A DNA stretch of 64,000 nucleotides. Origin: Viola odorata (Eukaryota; Streptophyta; Magnoliopsida; Malpighiales; Violaceae). The notes beneath the pieces are model-generated. The model had not been told where the DNA came from. It searched no databases and worked only from the letters and a program-made list of their open reading frames with translations. Below are positions 33,887-45,372 of this stretch, one piece after another. A program made the position numbers and the translations under genes. The stretch is from positions 68,558,367 through 68,622,366 of the forward strand of contig OY829540.1 of assembly GCA_963691705.1 (NCBI GenBank). Direction: 5' to 3'. The first letter of the stretch is position 1. Every line of letters starts with the position of its first letter.

Positions 33887-34309
33887 AGTCTTTTGGAATC
33901 CAACAAGAGTTAAAACTCACAAGAAGCAACTAAGACAAAAGCACAGAGCAGGTTAATGGGAACTTTATATCAGACAGTTTCTGCTAACAAAATCAAATTG
34001 CAACAAGGGTACAATAAATAAACCAACAACAAAAAGATCAAGTCATTCATTCCTATAGCAGCAACCAGAAGCCATAATGGCCACCAATAGCTATAAAGCA
34101 AACTCACATAGCCTTAGAACTCCCACCACTGAATTACTTGTTTGTTTTCAACCACACCAGAAAGGGAATAGCGGCATTCTCTTCAAAGTAAAACACTTTT
34201 AAGCAACAATAGCCTAAAGGAAAAGGAACACTTACAAGTTGCATGCATTAATACAAAGCTCAATTTGCCTTGCCATCATCATAGCCTTCATGGAGTCCAA
34301 AAGCCTTTT
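33887..34309 (-). repeat. PPR 3'-flank module, gene 4
   Basis: Conserved downstream sequence. It includes the former end of the gene-4 reading frame (34260-34309: ...DDGKAN equivalents), now out of frame. Confidence 0.7.
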
Positions 34310-36070
34310 TCAGTCAAGATTGCCATCATTAGACAGCATTTTTATAACTAATTCTAAAGTGGCATCATCTGCAGAGAATCCTCTGCGCCTCATTTCTTCA
34401 ATTAGTGATATAGCCATCGATGAATTCTTGATGAAGAGGAATCCACGAATAATCACGTTAAACGAGCAACAATCTGGAGAGCAACCATAAGCTTCCATTT
34501 TTCTGAAAATCTTGTATGCTTCATTTGCTAATCCTTCTTTGCAAAATCCACCAATTACAGCATTATATGTGTACACATCAGGTTTTGACCCATCGTTAGA
34601 AAGTCCAGATAGTAGTTCTATTGCATCTTTAAGCCTACCAGCTTTGCACATAGCATGAATAAGGATAGTATACGTTGTCAGATCAGGTCTCAAGTTGCTC
34701 TTTTGAATTTCTTGAAACAGTTTAGTTGCCACATCAAGATACCCGTGCTTGCATAAGCCAGCAAGCAAAGTACTGTACGTAACTATGTCTGGGGTATGGC
34801 CATGAGCATACATATCTTCAAAAAGCTTCTTTGCATCACTAAGTTGTCCTGTTTGGCACAACAAGTGTAGGAGTGTAGTATATGTAACAACATTCGGACT
34901 TAAACCTCTGCAGCCCATTTCATCAAAAAGTTTCCAAGCCTCATCTGTTCTTTTGCTGTTGCACCATCCATTTATCAAGCTGTTGAAGCTAATTACATCT
35001 GGCATGCAGCCTTTGCTTACCATCAACTCAAATATATTTCTGGCTTCATCTAGTTCACCTCTCAAACAATATCCATCTATCAAAGAATTATATGTCACGA
35101 CATCAGGATTCACACCACATCTGATCATTTTTTGCTCCACGATAAAATGTGCATCTTGAACCTTTCCCTCCTTGCAGAGTGTATCAACCAGGATAGTGAA
35201 GGTAACAACATTTGGCATGATATTGCACCCCACCATATCATTCAACAATGTTTGAGCTTCTCTTAACTGACCTGATTTGCAGAATCCATGGATTAATGAG
35301 TTATATGTGACAACATCAGGTGCGATTCCTTTATCCTTCATCTCAGAGAAAATGTCTAAACCCTCAACCACTAGTCTACCTTTGCAAAGGCTATCAATGA
35401 TTATATTGTACGTAAACACATTTGGTTCACAACCTGCTGCTACCATTTTCTTCAGCAACCCAATAGCTTTGCAGGTTTTTCCAACTTTACATAGACCATT
35501 TATCATCACAGTACAAGTATACGAGTTGGGGGAGTACCCTCTTGCCACTATGGTATTGAATAAAGTTACGGCATGAGCTGTTTTATCTTCTTTGCAAAGC
35601 CCATCAATTAAGGTAGAAAAGGTTACATTAGTAGGCTGAAAACCGAGCTTGATGATTTTCCCTAAATTGGAGTACCCAAAACCCACACAGTGCAAGCGGA
35701 AGAAGCAATTAATCAAAATGTTAAGAGTATAGATATCGGACTTAACACCCATAAATTCCATTTGTTTGGACAGAGAAACCACAGTCGCATAATGTCCCAT
35801 TCTCATAACAGCTGATAATAATTTGGTAAATTCCACCACAGAAGGTGGAGGAGACAAGCAAATCATGCGATTAAAGGAAGCTAAGGCATCATCAATGTCA
35901 TTAAATGGAGCATTTCTAGGGCTGGTAGAAACATAATCACGAGAATTGGAGAGAAGATGGAGAAAGGATTGAGATTGAAACATACCCATTTGCCACTGAT
36001 AAGAGAACCTGGTGAGAGCTGAACAACCGAGTAGAATGCTTCCTTTTCTCATCCTCATCATCCTCGCCAT
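34310..36070 (-). CDS. RFL-type PPR protein, gene 4 (shortened C-terminus)
   Basis: About 586 residues from the shared start MARMMRMRKG; the frame is open further to an ATG at 36157 (MSFSCFKSTK). Presequence, linker with FNRMICLSP, and 14 PPR motifs, all complete. Residue 5/35 pairs are T-D, N-T, S-N, T-N, N-D, N-N, T-D, N-D, N-N, T-D, S-D, T-D, N-D, N-D. One base is missing near 34312 compared with the paralogues (tttcag-tcaag instead of tttcagatcaag), which ends the protein at ...MLSNDGNLD and removes about 20 residues of the tail. All PPR motifs are kept, so it may still work. The segment from here to gene 5 is a duplicate of the segment from gene 2 to gene 3. Confidence 0.9.
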   Translation of the reverse strand: MARMMRMRKGSILLGCSALTRFSYQWQMGMFQSQSFLHLLSNSRDYVSTSPRNAPFNDIDDALASFNRMICLSPPPSVVEFTKLLSAVMRMGHYATVVSLSKQMEFMGVKSDIYTLNILINCFFRLHCVGFGYSNLGKIIKLGFQPTNVTFSTLIDGLCKEDKTAHAVTLFNTIVARGYSPNSYTCTVMINGLCKVGKTCKAIGLLKKMVAAGCEPNVFTYNIIIDSLCKGRLVVEGLDIFSEMKDKGIAPDVVTYNSLIHGFCKSGQLREAQTLLNDMVGCNIMPNVVTFTILVDTLCKEGKVQDAHFIVEQKMIRCGVNPDVVTYNSLIDGYCLRGELDEARNIFELMVSKGCMPDVISFNSLINGWCNSKRTDEAWKLFDEMGCRGLSPNVVTYTTLLHLLCQTGQLSDAKKLFEDMYAHGHTPDIVTYSTLLAGLCKHGYLDVATKLFQEIQKSNLRPDLTTYTILIHAMCKAGRLKDAIELLSGLSNDGSKPDVYTYNAVIGGFCKEGLANEAYKIFRKMEAYGCSPDCCSFNVIIRGFLFIKNSSMAISLIEEMRRRGFSADDATLELVIKMLSNDGNLD

Positions 36071-36146
36071 CTGCCCACCCACCAACCAAGGAACAAGAAC
36101 AGGGAGGGAGAGTGCGGAATGTGTTGTTTTTGTGCTCTTGAAACAG

Positions 36147-36391
36147 GAGAACGACATGTTGTTTATTTACCGATACCGATAGTATAAGCCTTTTAGATAG
36201 CGTTTGGTTGGCGGAATCAAGAAAGAAAGTGACTCGTAAATCTGAGATTCTGAGCTTTATTGCGTTTGGTTGCGACAAAGAATCACTCTCTCCTGGAATC
36301 CAACTTTCCTTGACTGTCTTGACTTTTCAAAAAATGGGGGAACGGCATGTTGTTTATTTCCCGATACCGATAGTATAAGCCTTTTAAGAGA
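36147..36391. repeat. Local duplication in the gene 4 promoter
   Basis: About 50 bases (…cgacatgttgtttatttacc…tataagcctttta) at 36147-36196 recur at 36339-36391, separated by about 140 bases containing 'gcgtttggttg' twice. The other PPR genes have the 50 bases once, so this is either a ~190-bp tandem duplication or an insertion with a copied flank. Confidence 0.7.
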
Positions 36392-36697
36392 GTGAAGATT
36401 CGTAAAATTACTAGAAAAATATAAATAACTACAAAAGAATTCCCAAATGCTTTACAATAAAGTTGTCAGATTTAATAAGTTAGTTAATTTTTTTTTTTTG
36501 AGAAATTAGATTTAATTAATTAATTTCTTAATTTAATCTTCTTCTATTCTATAAGCATTTTTTTTAGAGAATTCCTTTTAATGCACTTTTTATTTAAAAT
36601 AATAATAAATCTAAAAAATGCATGTACCTTTTAATACCTCTATAATTTTTAGCCTTTGTAAAAATATACAATTAGATCCTTAACGTTTTTAGTTGTA

Positions 36698-39600
36698 CTA
36701 GATTATTTTCGCACGTGGCGTTGCACGTGCGGAATTTATTTAAAAAAATTATTAAAAAAATTATGTACAAAAAAGTATTTCACACAAATATATTTTTTGT
36801 ATAATATAATTTTTTTAATAATGTCTTCAAAAATAGTATTAATATAAATTTTTACTATGGTGCTTAAACTATATTGTAGACAGTATATTTGTATTGTTAT
36901 TGATGTTCTAATGCAGGTGTTGACGAAAAAATCTAGTATTACTTATGAAATAATTAATTTTAAGCTAATAGAATTAAAACAATTTTAACTCAATTAAGTA
37001 AATTACTTTTATAAATTAAAATTTAAATGATTAAAATGATGTTTCATATTATTTTTATTTAAGTTCTCCAAATATTGTAAATAATTATGTAATTATTTAA
37101 AACAGCCACTAATGAATTTTTCTTTAAAGATTCAAACTTCAATATAAAATTAAGTTTAATATTTAATTAAAAATTATGATTTAAGAAAATGTAAAAACTA
37201 TTTTTCTTCATGTTTACGTATGGAAAAAAATCCCATAATTAGCTAAGGAAAAATAATTCCTTATCATTACAAATTTTACGAAATCAAACTTAAGTAATTT
37301 AATATTTGTGTATATATATGTTTTTAGAATAATACGTTATAAAAGGATTTCATAGTTTTTTTTTGTTTTTTTTAAAAATAGTTTATTGAGGCAAGATAAT
37401 TTCTTATTTATTTTACATATTTTTCTTATAGATTTTTTTTATTTTTAACTAAAAAGAATTATCACTTTCTACTTTGCTTTTGTTTTTGCTTGTGTGTCAT
37501 AATTTTTTTTTATAGTTCTTATTTTAACAATGGAAACGCATGAAAAATAATTTTGTTATGGATAATTTTGATTATAAACAACAACAATAGTTTAAAAATT
37601 CTCTTTTTATTTGTCACTTATAGTTGTTTTATGATTTTCTTAGCTTTAAAAAAAAATGATGCACTACCTTCAAATTATAGTTAAATAATTAAAATAAAAT
37701 AAATACTATTAACCCATGTAGAAAATATTTTATGTACAATATTTAATATTTCTTTCATAAAAATAAAATTAATGTAAATTATTTTGATAATATATAGATA
37801 ATATTATCAATACTTGTAAATAAACTTCTCAATTATTCTCATACAGATTGTTCTTTATTTTACCATATTATGTTAGAAAAAGGTATAAATATTACCATTT
37901 ATTTATCACTTTCATCTAGTTTATGTTTTTTTAACACTTTTAAAATCAATCCTTTTACTAAATTAAAAGAATAAAATAAAATAAAAAATATTAACTCGAA
38001 TAAAGAATATTATTTTTAAAATAATATAATAATACTTAAAATAATTTACATTTAAAAATAAAATAAGATATATATTTTTATATTTAACAGATAATTTACA
38101 TTTAAAAATAGATTAACTTATATTTTACTCATTGTGACTGTTTTCCAATTCCATACATTGAAGGATATTTCTCACATTGTAGCTCCGCCAGTACATTACA
38201 TAGATTGATCTCCCACAACCTCTTTGAATATAGTGAGGAACTTGTTGGTAATCAACCAAGGAAATATTTTTATCACCCATGCCAATTTCACAGAAAATGA
38301 TAAATTTTAAAAATATATAAAAGTAAAAGTTAGCAAGAATAATTTCATAGGAAGATAGTTTCGGTATTTAACATATTTTGGTTCTTCAATAAATTATCTT
38401 TCTCTTTTGTATTTTAGCATTTCAATTATTAAATTATTTAAATAATTTGTTTTGTTAATTATAACTTAATATTATAATGTGAATATTTCATAATAGAAAA
38501 TCACCTTCTTTAAATCCTCATGCTATCAAATAAATATTTAATATAAATTTAAAGTCTAAAGAATTAATTTAATATACACTCATTATTCAGAACTTTAATA
38601 TTAAGTCATTTAAAAAATATATATATATAGTTTATACAAATATAATTTTTTTTGCTAATTTTTTTAACTCACAATACTAAGTATATTTTTCTATGATAAA
38701 TTATTTACTAATTTCAAATTCTTACTAAAAGTTACATATATAATAATTCTTTATTAATTAAGTAAATGGTCATTAATAATAGAAATAAAAGTGCATTACT
38801 TAATTGAAAAATTAATTTATAATTTTGTTCACTTTCTAATTTACTATTATTAGTGTTATTTTAAAATATTATTATAAGCTACTCCATGTAATTTTCTAAG
38901 AGACTAACGAATGTAGTAGACTCGATTTTCTTTCCACTTTTGCCATGTGGGAAAGATATAATTTTTTTATTATAAAGTCTGTGTTGTTGTTGATGTTTAG
39001 CTTGAAATTGAAAACATCATTTAGTTTTTATCTAAAAAAATATATAAAAATCTCAAGAAAATACATTTACGTAATCATTAAACATATACTGAAAATATTT
39101 ATTTTCTAACATTTTATTTATTTATTATATAATAATAAAATTTTATTAACTTTATTGATTAAAAAATTAAATATATTTTTAGGTAAACTATATAAATAAA
39201 CCCTAAAGTTTACAAAATCTCACTTTGAATCCAATAGTCTTGAAATTTGCAATATAAGCCTGCAATAAATGTTGCAATTTTGGTCTTTCTAATAATTAGA
39301 AAATTAAAAAATGATAAAAATGTTATTAAATGAACTTCAAATTATTTTTGATAATCGTAACTGATAGCATATTTTTATGCACGATTTTCTCCCCATTTTC
39401 TCACTCATTTAAGGCATGATTCTGCTAATTTACCCTTGTTTTCTTTACTTTTGCAGATTTAGGCCTAAAATGGGAGTTTATGCGAAAAGATGCATTTTTG
39501 GGGCATTTTGTGCAGTTTTGAGCTTCAAGACCCAAAGTTGAGGTCCCGAGTCCAAAGCAGCGTTCAAGGTCCCGAATCGGATTCCCCATTCGGGACCCCG

Positions 39601-41870
39601 AAGGGTGAAGAATGACATTTCCACTTGTCATCTCGCCAGAGCTTCCATGTGCCTCCTCTGACACTGTTCCTGCAGTCTGCACTGACCACCAAATACCTAC
39701 CGCACTGACCAAGTCAGCCCTTGAGCCCAATCCAGACCTGCCCAAAGCTGGAAAAATCAGACAGCTTTATGCTTTTTCAGCTTTGTGCTTTAAGGAGCAT
39801 GGATCCATTTTTATAAGCTTTCAATTCAATCATTTTGTCCCTAGTTTTAGGCTGAAGATATTTTGTGCTTAGAGCTCTACTATATAAAAGGCATCTAAGA
39901 GTAGTTTAGGGTATCTTGGATCATACATGATCATTTAGTTTTTAGGAAGAACACTCTTAGACTTCTCTCTAGTTTATCTCTCTAGTTCTTGTTAGCTTCC
40001 TTCATCCTTGCCGCCGGGCTTCAAACATTTTTAGTAACAAGTCTTCTTTCCTTAATCTATTTATTTACTTGTTATGCTTTCTTTAATTGTTATTTGTTCA
40101 TCTTCAAGCATAAGTAGCTAAATATTTAATTCTTAGCAAAGGGTTATTCAAGGGTTGTAGGGGCAGATTCGAGAGCTAAACATACTTAATATATTTTTGA
40201 TGTCATATTCAATTGCTTATCATTTTAATTATAATTTCACTTAGGGTAATTAGAGGTTTGATCAACTGATTATTACTTTGTGTGAATGCTGCCATCTTTG
40301 TGATAAATACGAAAGGAAAGTTGCATGGAACAAGTAGGCATCTGTTTAGTCTTGACTGTGTCAAAGTGGTCCCGAATAGATAGGGTGAGTAATTGATTAG
40401 AGCGAGGTCACGAGCCTGACAAACTAAGGGATTTTCAGCTCTAAATCTGTCTTTTCTTAGTGTCATGGGCAGTTTGAGTATGACCCTCCCGCATTCGTGC
40501 CTGGAGGGATGGCGAACTGTCAAGACTACCTCATATGTGGAAACGGGGGGTAGTTTCTCTTAAGAGAAAAGTAGGGGATATCCGAGGAATCTGGTCCCCA
40601 TGTCATTTCTATGACGTCTTGAATAGAATATTTCTGTGCTGATGACGATCGAGCCCCCGAATGCAACCCAAGAATGCCTTTGCTAAGAATCCTTCTCCAT
40701 CTTATTATTTGTGGTTATTATCTTCTGTTTTATTGTTCTTGACCTGATTTACTGCTTGGTTCTGTTTTACCATTCGGGACCCCGAATGTGACATTCGTGA
40801 CCCCGAACCTTGCTTTCTTAGATAAACTTGTTAGCTCCAAATCCCTCTTGACCAACTCATTTGGTCAAGTAAAACCCTCCCTGATTGTTACTTTTCGTGC
40901 CTTTGTCCCCCGAATACATTCAAGACCTTAGATTAGTCTCTCACAATCCAGCCCTTGAATTCTGTTTTGTTTCTTTTATTGTTTTATTTTATAATCTGGC
41001 CTTGTCTAGTGTAAGTCTTCACCAATCTTTGTGGATCGATCCTTTTGCCACTGTCTTCAATCTATTTTGTTGCATGTGATAAGTTGTAATTATTTGTTTG
41101 ATCGTGCCCTCGAAAAGCGCGTTATCAGTAACTTATTTTTTCCATCTAAATAAATATAGTGGTTGATTTGAGCCAATTAAAAATACATGAATTTATTTGA
41201 TAGTATTAGTTGGAAATGCATAGGCAAGTGTAAAACATTAATTATAAAAATTGATCGTTCCTTCTTCCAAATTCTCGCAAATAAGAACTTGGATATTCAT
41301 GTACAACATTTAGAGTCGTAAGCAACGAAATAACTCGGAGTCTTCTTTTCTAATTGGCTCAGTTAAGTTGCTATTTACTTTTCATTTTTGTTTATGAAAT
41401 TCGTTACTACCTATATTTTAAAAAAAAACTAATATATCATTGAAACATTATACAAAATAATCAGGACATAAAATTGTTAAGTTTATATTCTGAGTTTTGA
41501 CTTAATTGAATATCATATATATGGATTTCTCTAAAAAATTGCATATGTTTTGAATAGGGAAAAAACTTTAAAATCAATCCGGATATTCAAAATTAATTCA
41601 TAAAAATTAACCCGAATATGGATTTCCTCAAGGAGTTGTACATGTTTTGTTTTTTAAAAATAAATTGAATAAAACGTTGTATATGACTATATGCTAATTA
41701 GGTTAGGCTAGTTATGGAGAAAAAATAAAAATTAAGCAATACCAAATCTAATTACCACTAAGAAATATATTGGAAAAGTTGAATATATCTTGGTTTATGA
41801 TCGATGAATTATTTAATGTAAATAAAAAAACCAATTAATATTAATTATTAAACACAAACTATAAAATAAA
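36698..41870 (-). mobile_element. Non-autonomous Helitron, copy 3 (interrupted by a solo LTR)
   Basis: It starts CTAG after host A (36697), with the hairpin GCACGTG...CACGTGC at 36711-36730. It runs in register with copy 2 to about 39328, where about 430 bases present in copy 2 (17550-17985) are missing, then continues to the LTR at 39362 and again from 41128 to about 41870. The right end shows the same deletion junction into a PPR fragment as copy 2. No coding region. Confidence 0.72.
39362..41127. mobile_element. Solo LTR, 1766 bp, TSD GTAAC
   Basis: Begins TGATAGCATA, ends GCGTTATCA. It is flanked by GTAAC at 39357-39361 and 41128-41132. The empty site is seen at about 18015-18025 (gataatcgtaacttatttt) and at 2270-2280. 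It is homologous to but diverged from the 4301-5873 LTR. It contains four or more copies of 'gggaccccgaa / cccgaat' words. No internal region or coding sequence, so it is a solo LTR. Confidence 0.92.
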
Positions 41871-41877
41871 TTATTCT

Positions 41878-42400
41878 CACAGTTCAAGCGGCAGAAGCAA
41901 TTAATCAAAATGTTAAGAGTATAGAAATCGGACTTAACCCCCGTAAATTCCATTTGTTTGGACAGAGAAACCGCAGTCCCAAGATGCCCATCCCCACAAC
42001 AGCTGATAATAATTTGTTAAATTCCACCAGAGAAGGCGGAGGAGACATAGAAAATACTTGAGTAGATCATGATCTACCTACATCATGATCTAGGATGATG
42101 ACATGTGCCCCAAATAGTGATAGAATACCACTATTCTTGACACTTTTGGACACGTGTCATCATCCTACATCATGATGTAGGTAGATCATGATCTACCCAA
42201 ATTTTGCTTGAGGGGACATGCTTATCATGCGATTAAAGGAAGCCAAGGCAACATCAATATCATCAAATTTGCAGCCATTTCTAAGGATTGAGGAAGCATA
42301 ATGACGAGAATTAGAAAGAAGAAATCAAGACCTCGTAAAAGCTGAAGGAGCACATGGTAACATAAAACCAATACCTTCGTCTGAAAGGGTAGTGTGCGCA
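41878..42400 (-). pseudogene. PPR (RFL type) N-terminal fragment 4, split by a MITE
   Basis: Same fragment as 18775-19152 (linker, first motif), with a MITE inserted at 42049-42210 inside the codons for MSMSPPP. A one-base loss (ccaagatgcccatcc) breaks the first motif, and the start region is deleted (catggtaac|ataaaacc). It is clearly dead. Confidence 0.88.
42049..42210. mobile_element. MITE, ~162 bp, with palindromic TIRs
   Basis: It is absent from fragments 1 and 2, which give the empty site (cggaggagacatgcttatc). The flanks AGGAGACAT (42040-42048) and AGGGGACAT (42211-42219) match 8 of 9, suggesting a Mutator-type 9-bp duplication. The inverted repeats are about 55 bp. Each contains the perfect palindrome GTAGATCATGATCTAC; the right one also has TACATCATGATGTA. 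No coding capacity. Confidence 0.85.
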
Positions 42401-42721
42401 ACTAATGTTGAGTTGGTGTCTCGAGTCGACTCGACAAAACCTTTCGTATGAAAGGATATGTGACGAAAAAGGTGAGCGACAGTCTTTCAAATAATTTTAA
42501 AAAAAAAATGTACATAAACACCTTTTACACAATTTTTCACTTTTAAACTTTTTTGCAAAACGTCAACTTCCTATTTTCTTGAGAATTGTAATTTTAATAA
42601 ATAATAAATAATGGAGAAAAATATAAGTGATAGACCCATGATATTAAAATAAATTCATGAAATTAATTAGAAACTAAATAAAATTATAATATTTGAAGAA
42701 TTTACAAAAAAGACCTTTAAT

Positions 42722-43230
42722 CCTCTCTTTTTTTCAATTATCATAGGTTCGGCCATATTTGTTATATATTTTTTCTCGATTGTTTACAATTTTTATCATA
42801 ATTAAATTATTTAACACTATTAATATATTTTTTTTCAATTATCATAGGTTCGGTCATCTTTTTTATATTTTTACTCAATTGTTTGCAATTTTTTATTATA
42901 ATTAAATTATTTAACCCTATTATTCTTTTTTTTTCAATTATCATAAGTTCGGCCATCCTTGTTATATTTTTTTCTCGATTGTTTGCAATTTTTATCATAG
43001 TTAAATTATTTAACCCTATTAATCCTCTTTTTTTCAATTATCATAGGTTCGGTCATCTTTGTTATACTTTTTCTTGAATTAATTGTTTTTGCATTTTTTT
43101 ATCATAATTAAATTATTTAACCCTATTAATCAATTTTTTTCAATTATCATATGTTCGGCCATCTTTGTTATATTTTTTCTCGATTGTTTGCAATTTTTTA
43201 TCCTAATTAAATTAGTTAACCCTATAAAAC
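42722..43230. repeat. Minisatellite, 5 copies of a ~100-bp monomer
   Basis: Copies start near 42722, 42826, 42925, 43024 and 43130. Each has 'tcaattatcata', '(a/g)gttcgg(c/t)cat', a T-rich run, 'tttgca' and 'aaattatttaaccctatt'. Copy 4 is longer by an 'aattaattg' insertion. It is an expanded version of the two-copy array at 19471. Confidence 0.9.
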
Positions 43231-43416
43231 TATGAATTTTAGAAAAAAAATATAAAAGTTACGTTGCAAATTCATATCATATGACAACACAATCAACTCT
43301 TAAATGCACCTCGGAAAATGAGATTCCATCAAGAATCCTAGATCAATACATATAAACCTCGTGAGTTTGTTGACCCAACATTAATTGATCTGATTAATAG
43401 AAGTTTAGTCTCATAA

Positions 43417-43650
43417 TTAAGAGACTAGTAAGAGGTGGAAAATTAAACTCGACTGGTAATTAGGGTTATAATCCCACCCTAGGCTTGGATTATTTCTTGC
43501 AGCTAACTGGGTGCTGAGATCAGCTAGCACCATCGTTTCATGGTTATGTTTCTTGAAGTTGAAGGAAAGGATGAGAAGGGCTGAGAAGAACCAGAGGAAG
43601 AGAAGGGTGCAGTAGTAGACTAGTAGTAATAGTATTGCATCATGATCACT
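43417..43650 (-). other. Possible exon remnant of an unrecognised small membrane protein, copy 2
   Basis: 77 codons open on the minus strand without an early ATG: a hydrophobic run (AILLLLVYYCTLLFLWFFSA), LLILSFNF, KKHNHETMVLADLSTQLAAR, NNPSLGWDYNPNYQSSL, stop. The hydrophobic part looks like a single membrane span and is more plausible here than in the 20070 copy, so this may be the more original form. Family not recognised. Confidence 0.3.
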
Positions 43651-45019
43651 TTAATTAGTGCTGGGAATGACCAGCATCGGCATTAATGCCATCCTTGTTT
43701 TATGATTATATATATATATATATATAGTTTTGTTATAAGGACTGGAACAGACAGGCTGGTCGAACCGATAAAATTTAAAAATCGATCAGGATCTGGTCTA
43801 ATATTTTATATTTTTTTAGTTTTTAAATCAGATAAAATTAACGAGAATTCGGATTAAACCAGATAAAAGAACCGTAGCAGGGTTCATAATATTAACTAAA
43901 AAATTACTTGTTTTCATAAAACTAGCTCAAAATTTATTGTTTTTTATTTATTTATTTTTACATTTAACGGCTTAATAATTATATATAATTACATATTCCA
44001 GTTTTATCAAAGTTTAAACAATTCTGCCACGTCAGAGAACATAAATTATAAGTGAAAGATTGAACATAAACTTCCCACTCTCCATTGACAAAATAATTAA
44101 TTAAACCCTAACAATTATTTTAAGTATATATAAAAATTATTATAATAAGCTGAGTCATGACATTAGATTAATAAAAATAAAGATATGTATTAATTGCACC
44201 ATCTCAAACACAAAAAGAATTGTGTCGCGACGATAGTGGCTGAACTTGAGGGATATGTTTCTTGTTATTTTTTATTCAAAAATAAGTTGCCAGCAATGCG
44301 AACTAATGATGTTTGCACCGTATTATAATTCATTAGAAAATAAAATAATTTTAGTAGATAATTACATATAATAATTGAATCAATGATAATAAAAAATAAA
44401 AGTGTAAAATTATTGGAGAAATTACGTACATAAAAAAAATCCTATAGTTTATAAAATGTTGCATTTTACACCAATTATAATTTAAAAATTGCAATATCAA
44501 AGTTGTAATTTTAACATTTATGTTAAAATATCAAATAAAATAGCAGAATTTTATAAAATTTGGTCAAAAAAGTGTAAGTACTAGGATGTAAAGCAATGAA
44601 AAAAAATAGTTTAAATTTTATTTACAATTTATTTTTAAATTTGTTCTTATTTAATATTTTAAACATAATTCTCATTTATTTTTTTAAATTATTCATTGAA
44701 GTGAACTATGTCATATTTGATACATTTTCCCTGTAATTTTTTTTGTTTTTTTACTATTTTTAAAAAATTTTGAATTATTTTTTTTATCATAATTTTTTAA
44801 TTACTAGAAAGATTAGAATTATAACTTATAAGGGATAAAATGGAATATTTTATAAACTAGTTTAGAGTTTTTTTTACGTAGTTTATCATTTTATAAACTA
44901 GAATCTTTTGTTGTTGAGCTTAAGGGGAACCATATTTTTAGCTAAAAGTAAACTACTCAATGATTAATTAGTTTGCGTGTACAACAACAGAGAAAAGGAA
45001 AGAAAAACTCAAAGCACTC
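43651..45019. other. AT-rich spacer
   Basis: No gene seen. It has an (AT)n run near 43711. About 44822-45019 is shared with 20395-20595. Confidence 0.6.
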
Positions 45020-45372
45020 TAGTCTTTTGGTATCCAACAAGAGTTAAAACTGAGAAGAAGCAACTAAGACAAAAGCACAGAGCAGGTTAAAGGGAACTTT
45101 ATATCAGACAGTTTCTGCTAACAAAATCAAATAGCAACAACGGTACAACAAATAAACCAACAACAAAAAGATCAAGTCCTTCCTATAGCAGCAACCAGAA
45201 GCTATAATGGTCACCAATAGTTATAAAACAAACTCACATGGCGTTAGAACTCCCACCACTATATCTATTTTCAACTACACTAGAAAGGGAATAGTTCAAA
45301 GTAAAACACTTTTAAGCAACAATAACCTAAAGGAAAAGGAACACTTACAAGTTGCATGCATTAATACAAATC
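45020..45372 (-). repeat. PPR 3'-flank module, gene 5
   Basis: Conserved downstream sequence with a few small deletions compared with gene 2. Confidence 0.7.

Noticed and set aside
39425..39872. Open frames of 86-106 codons near 39.4-39.9 kb
   Set aside because: They lie wholly inside the solo LTR and have no similarity to known proteins that I can see.
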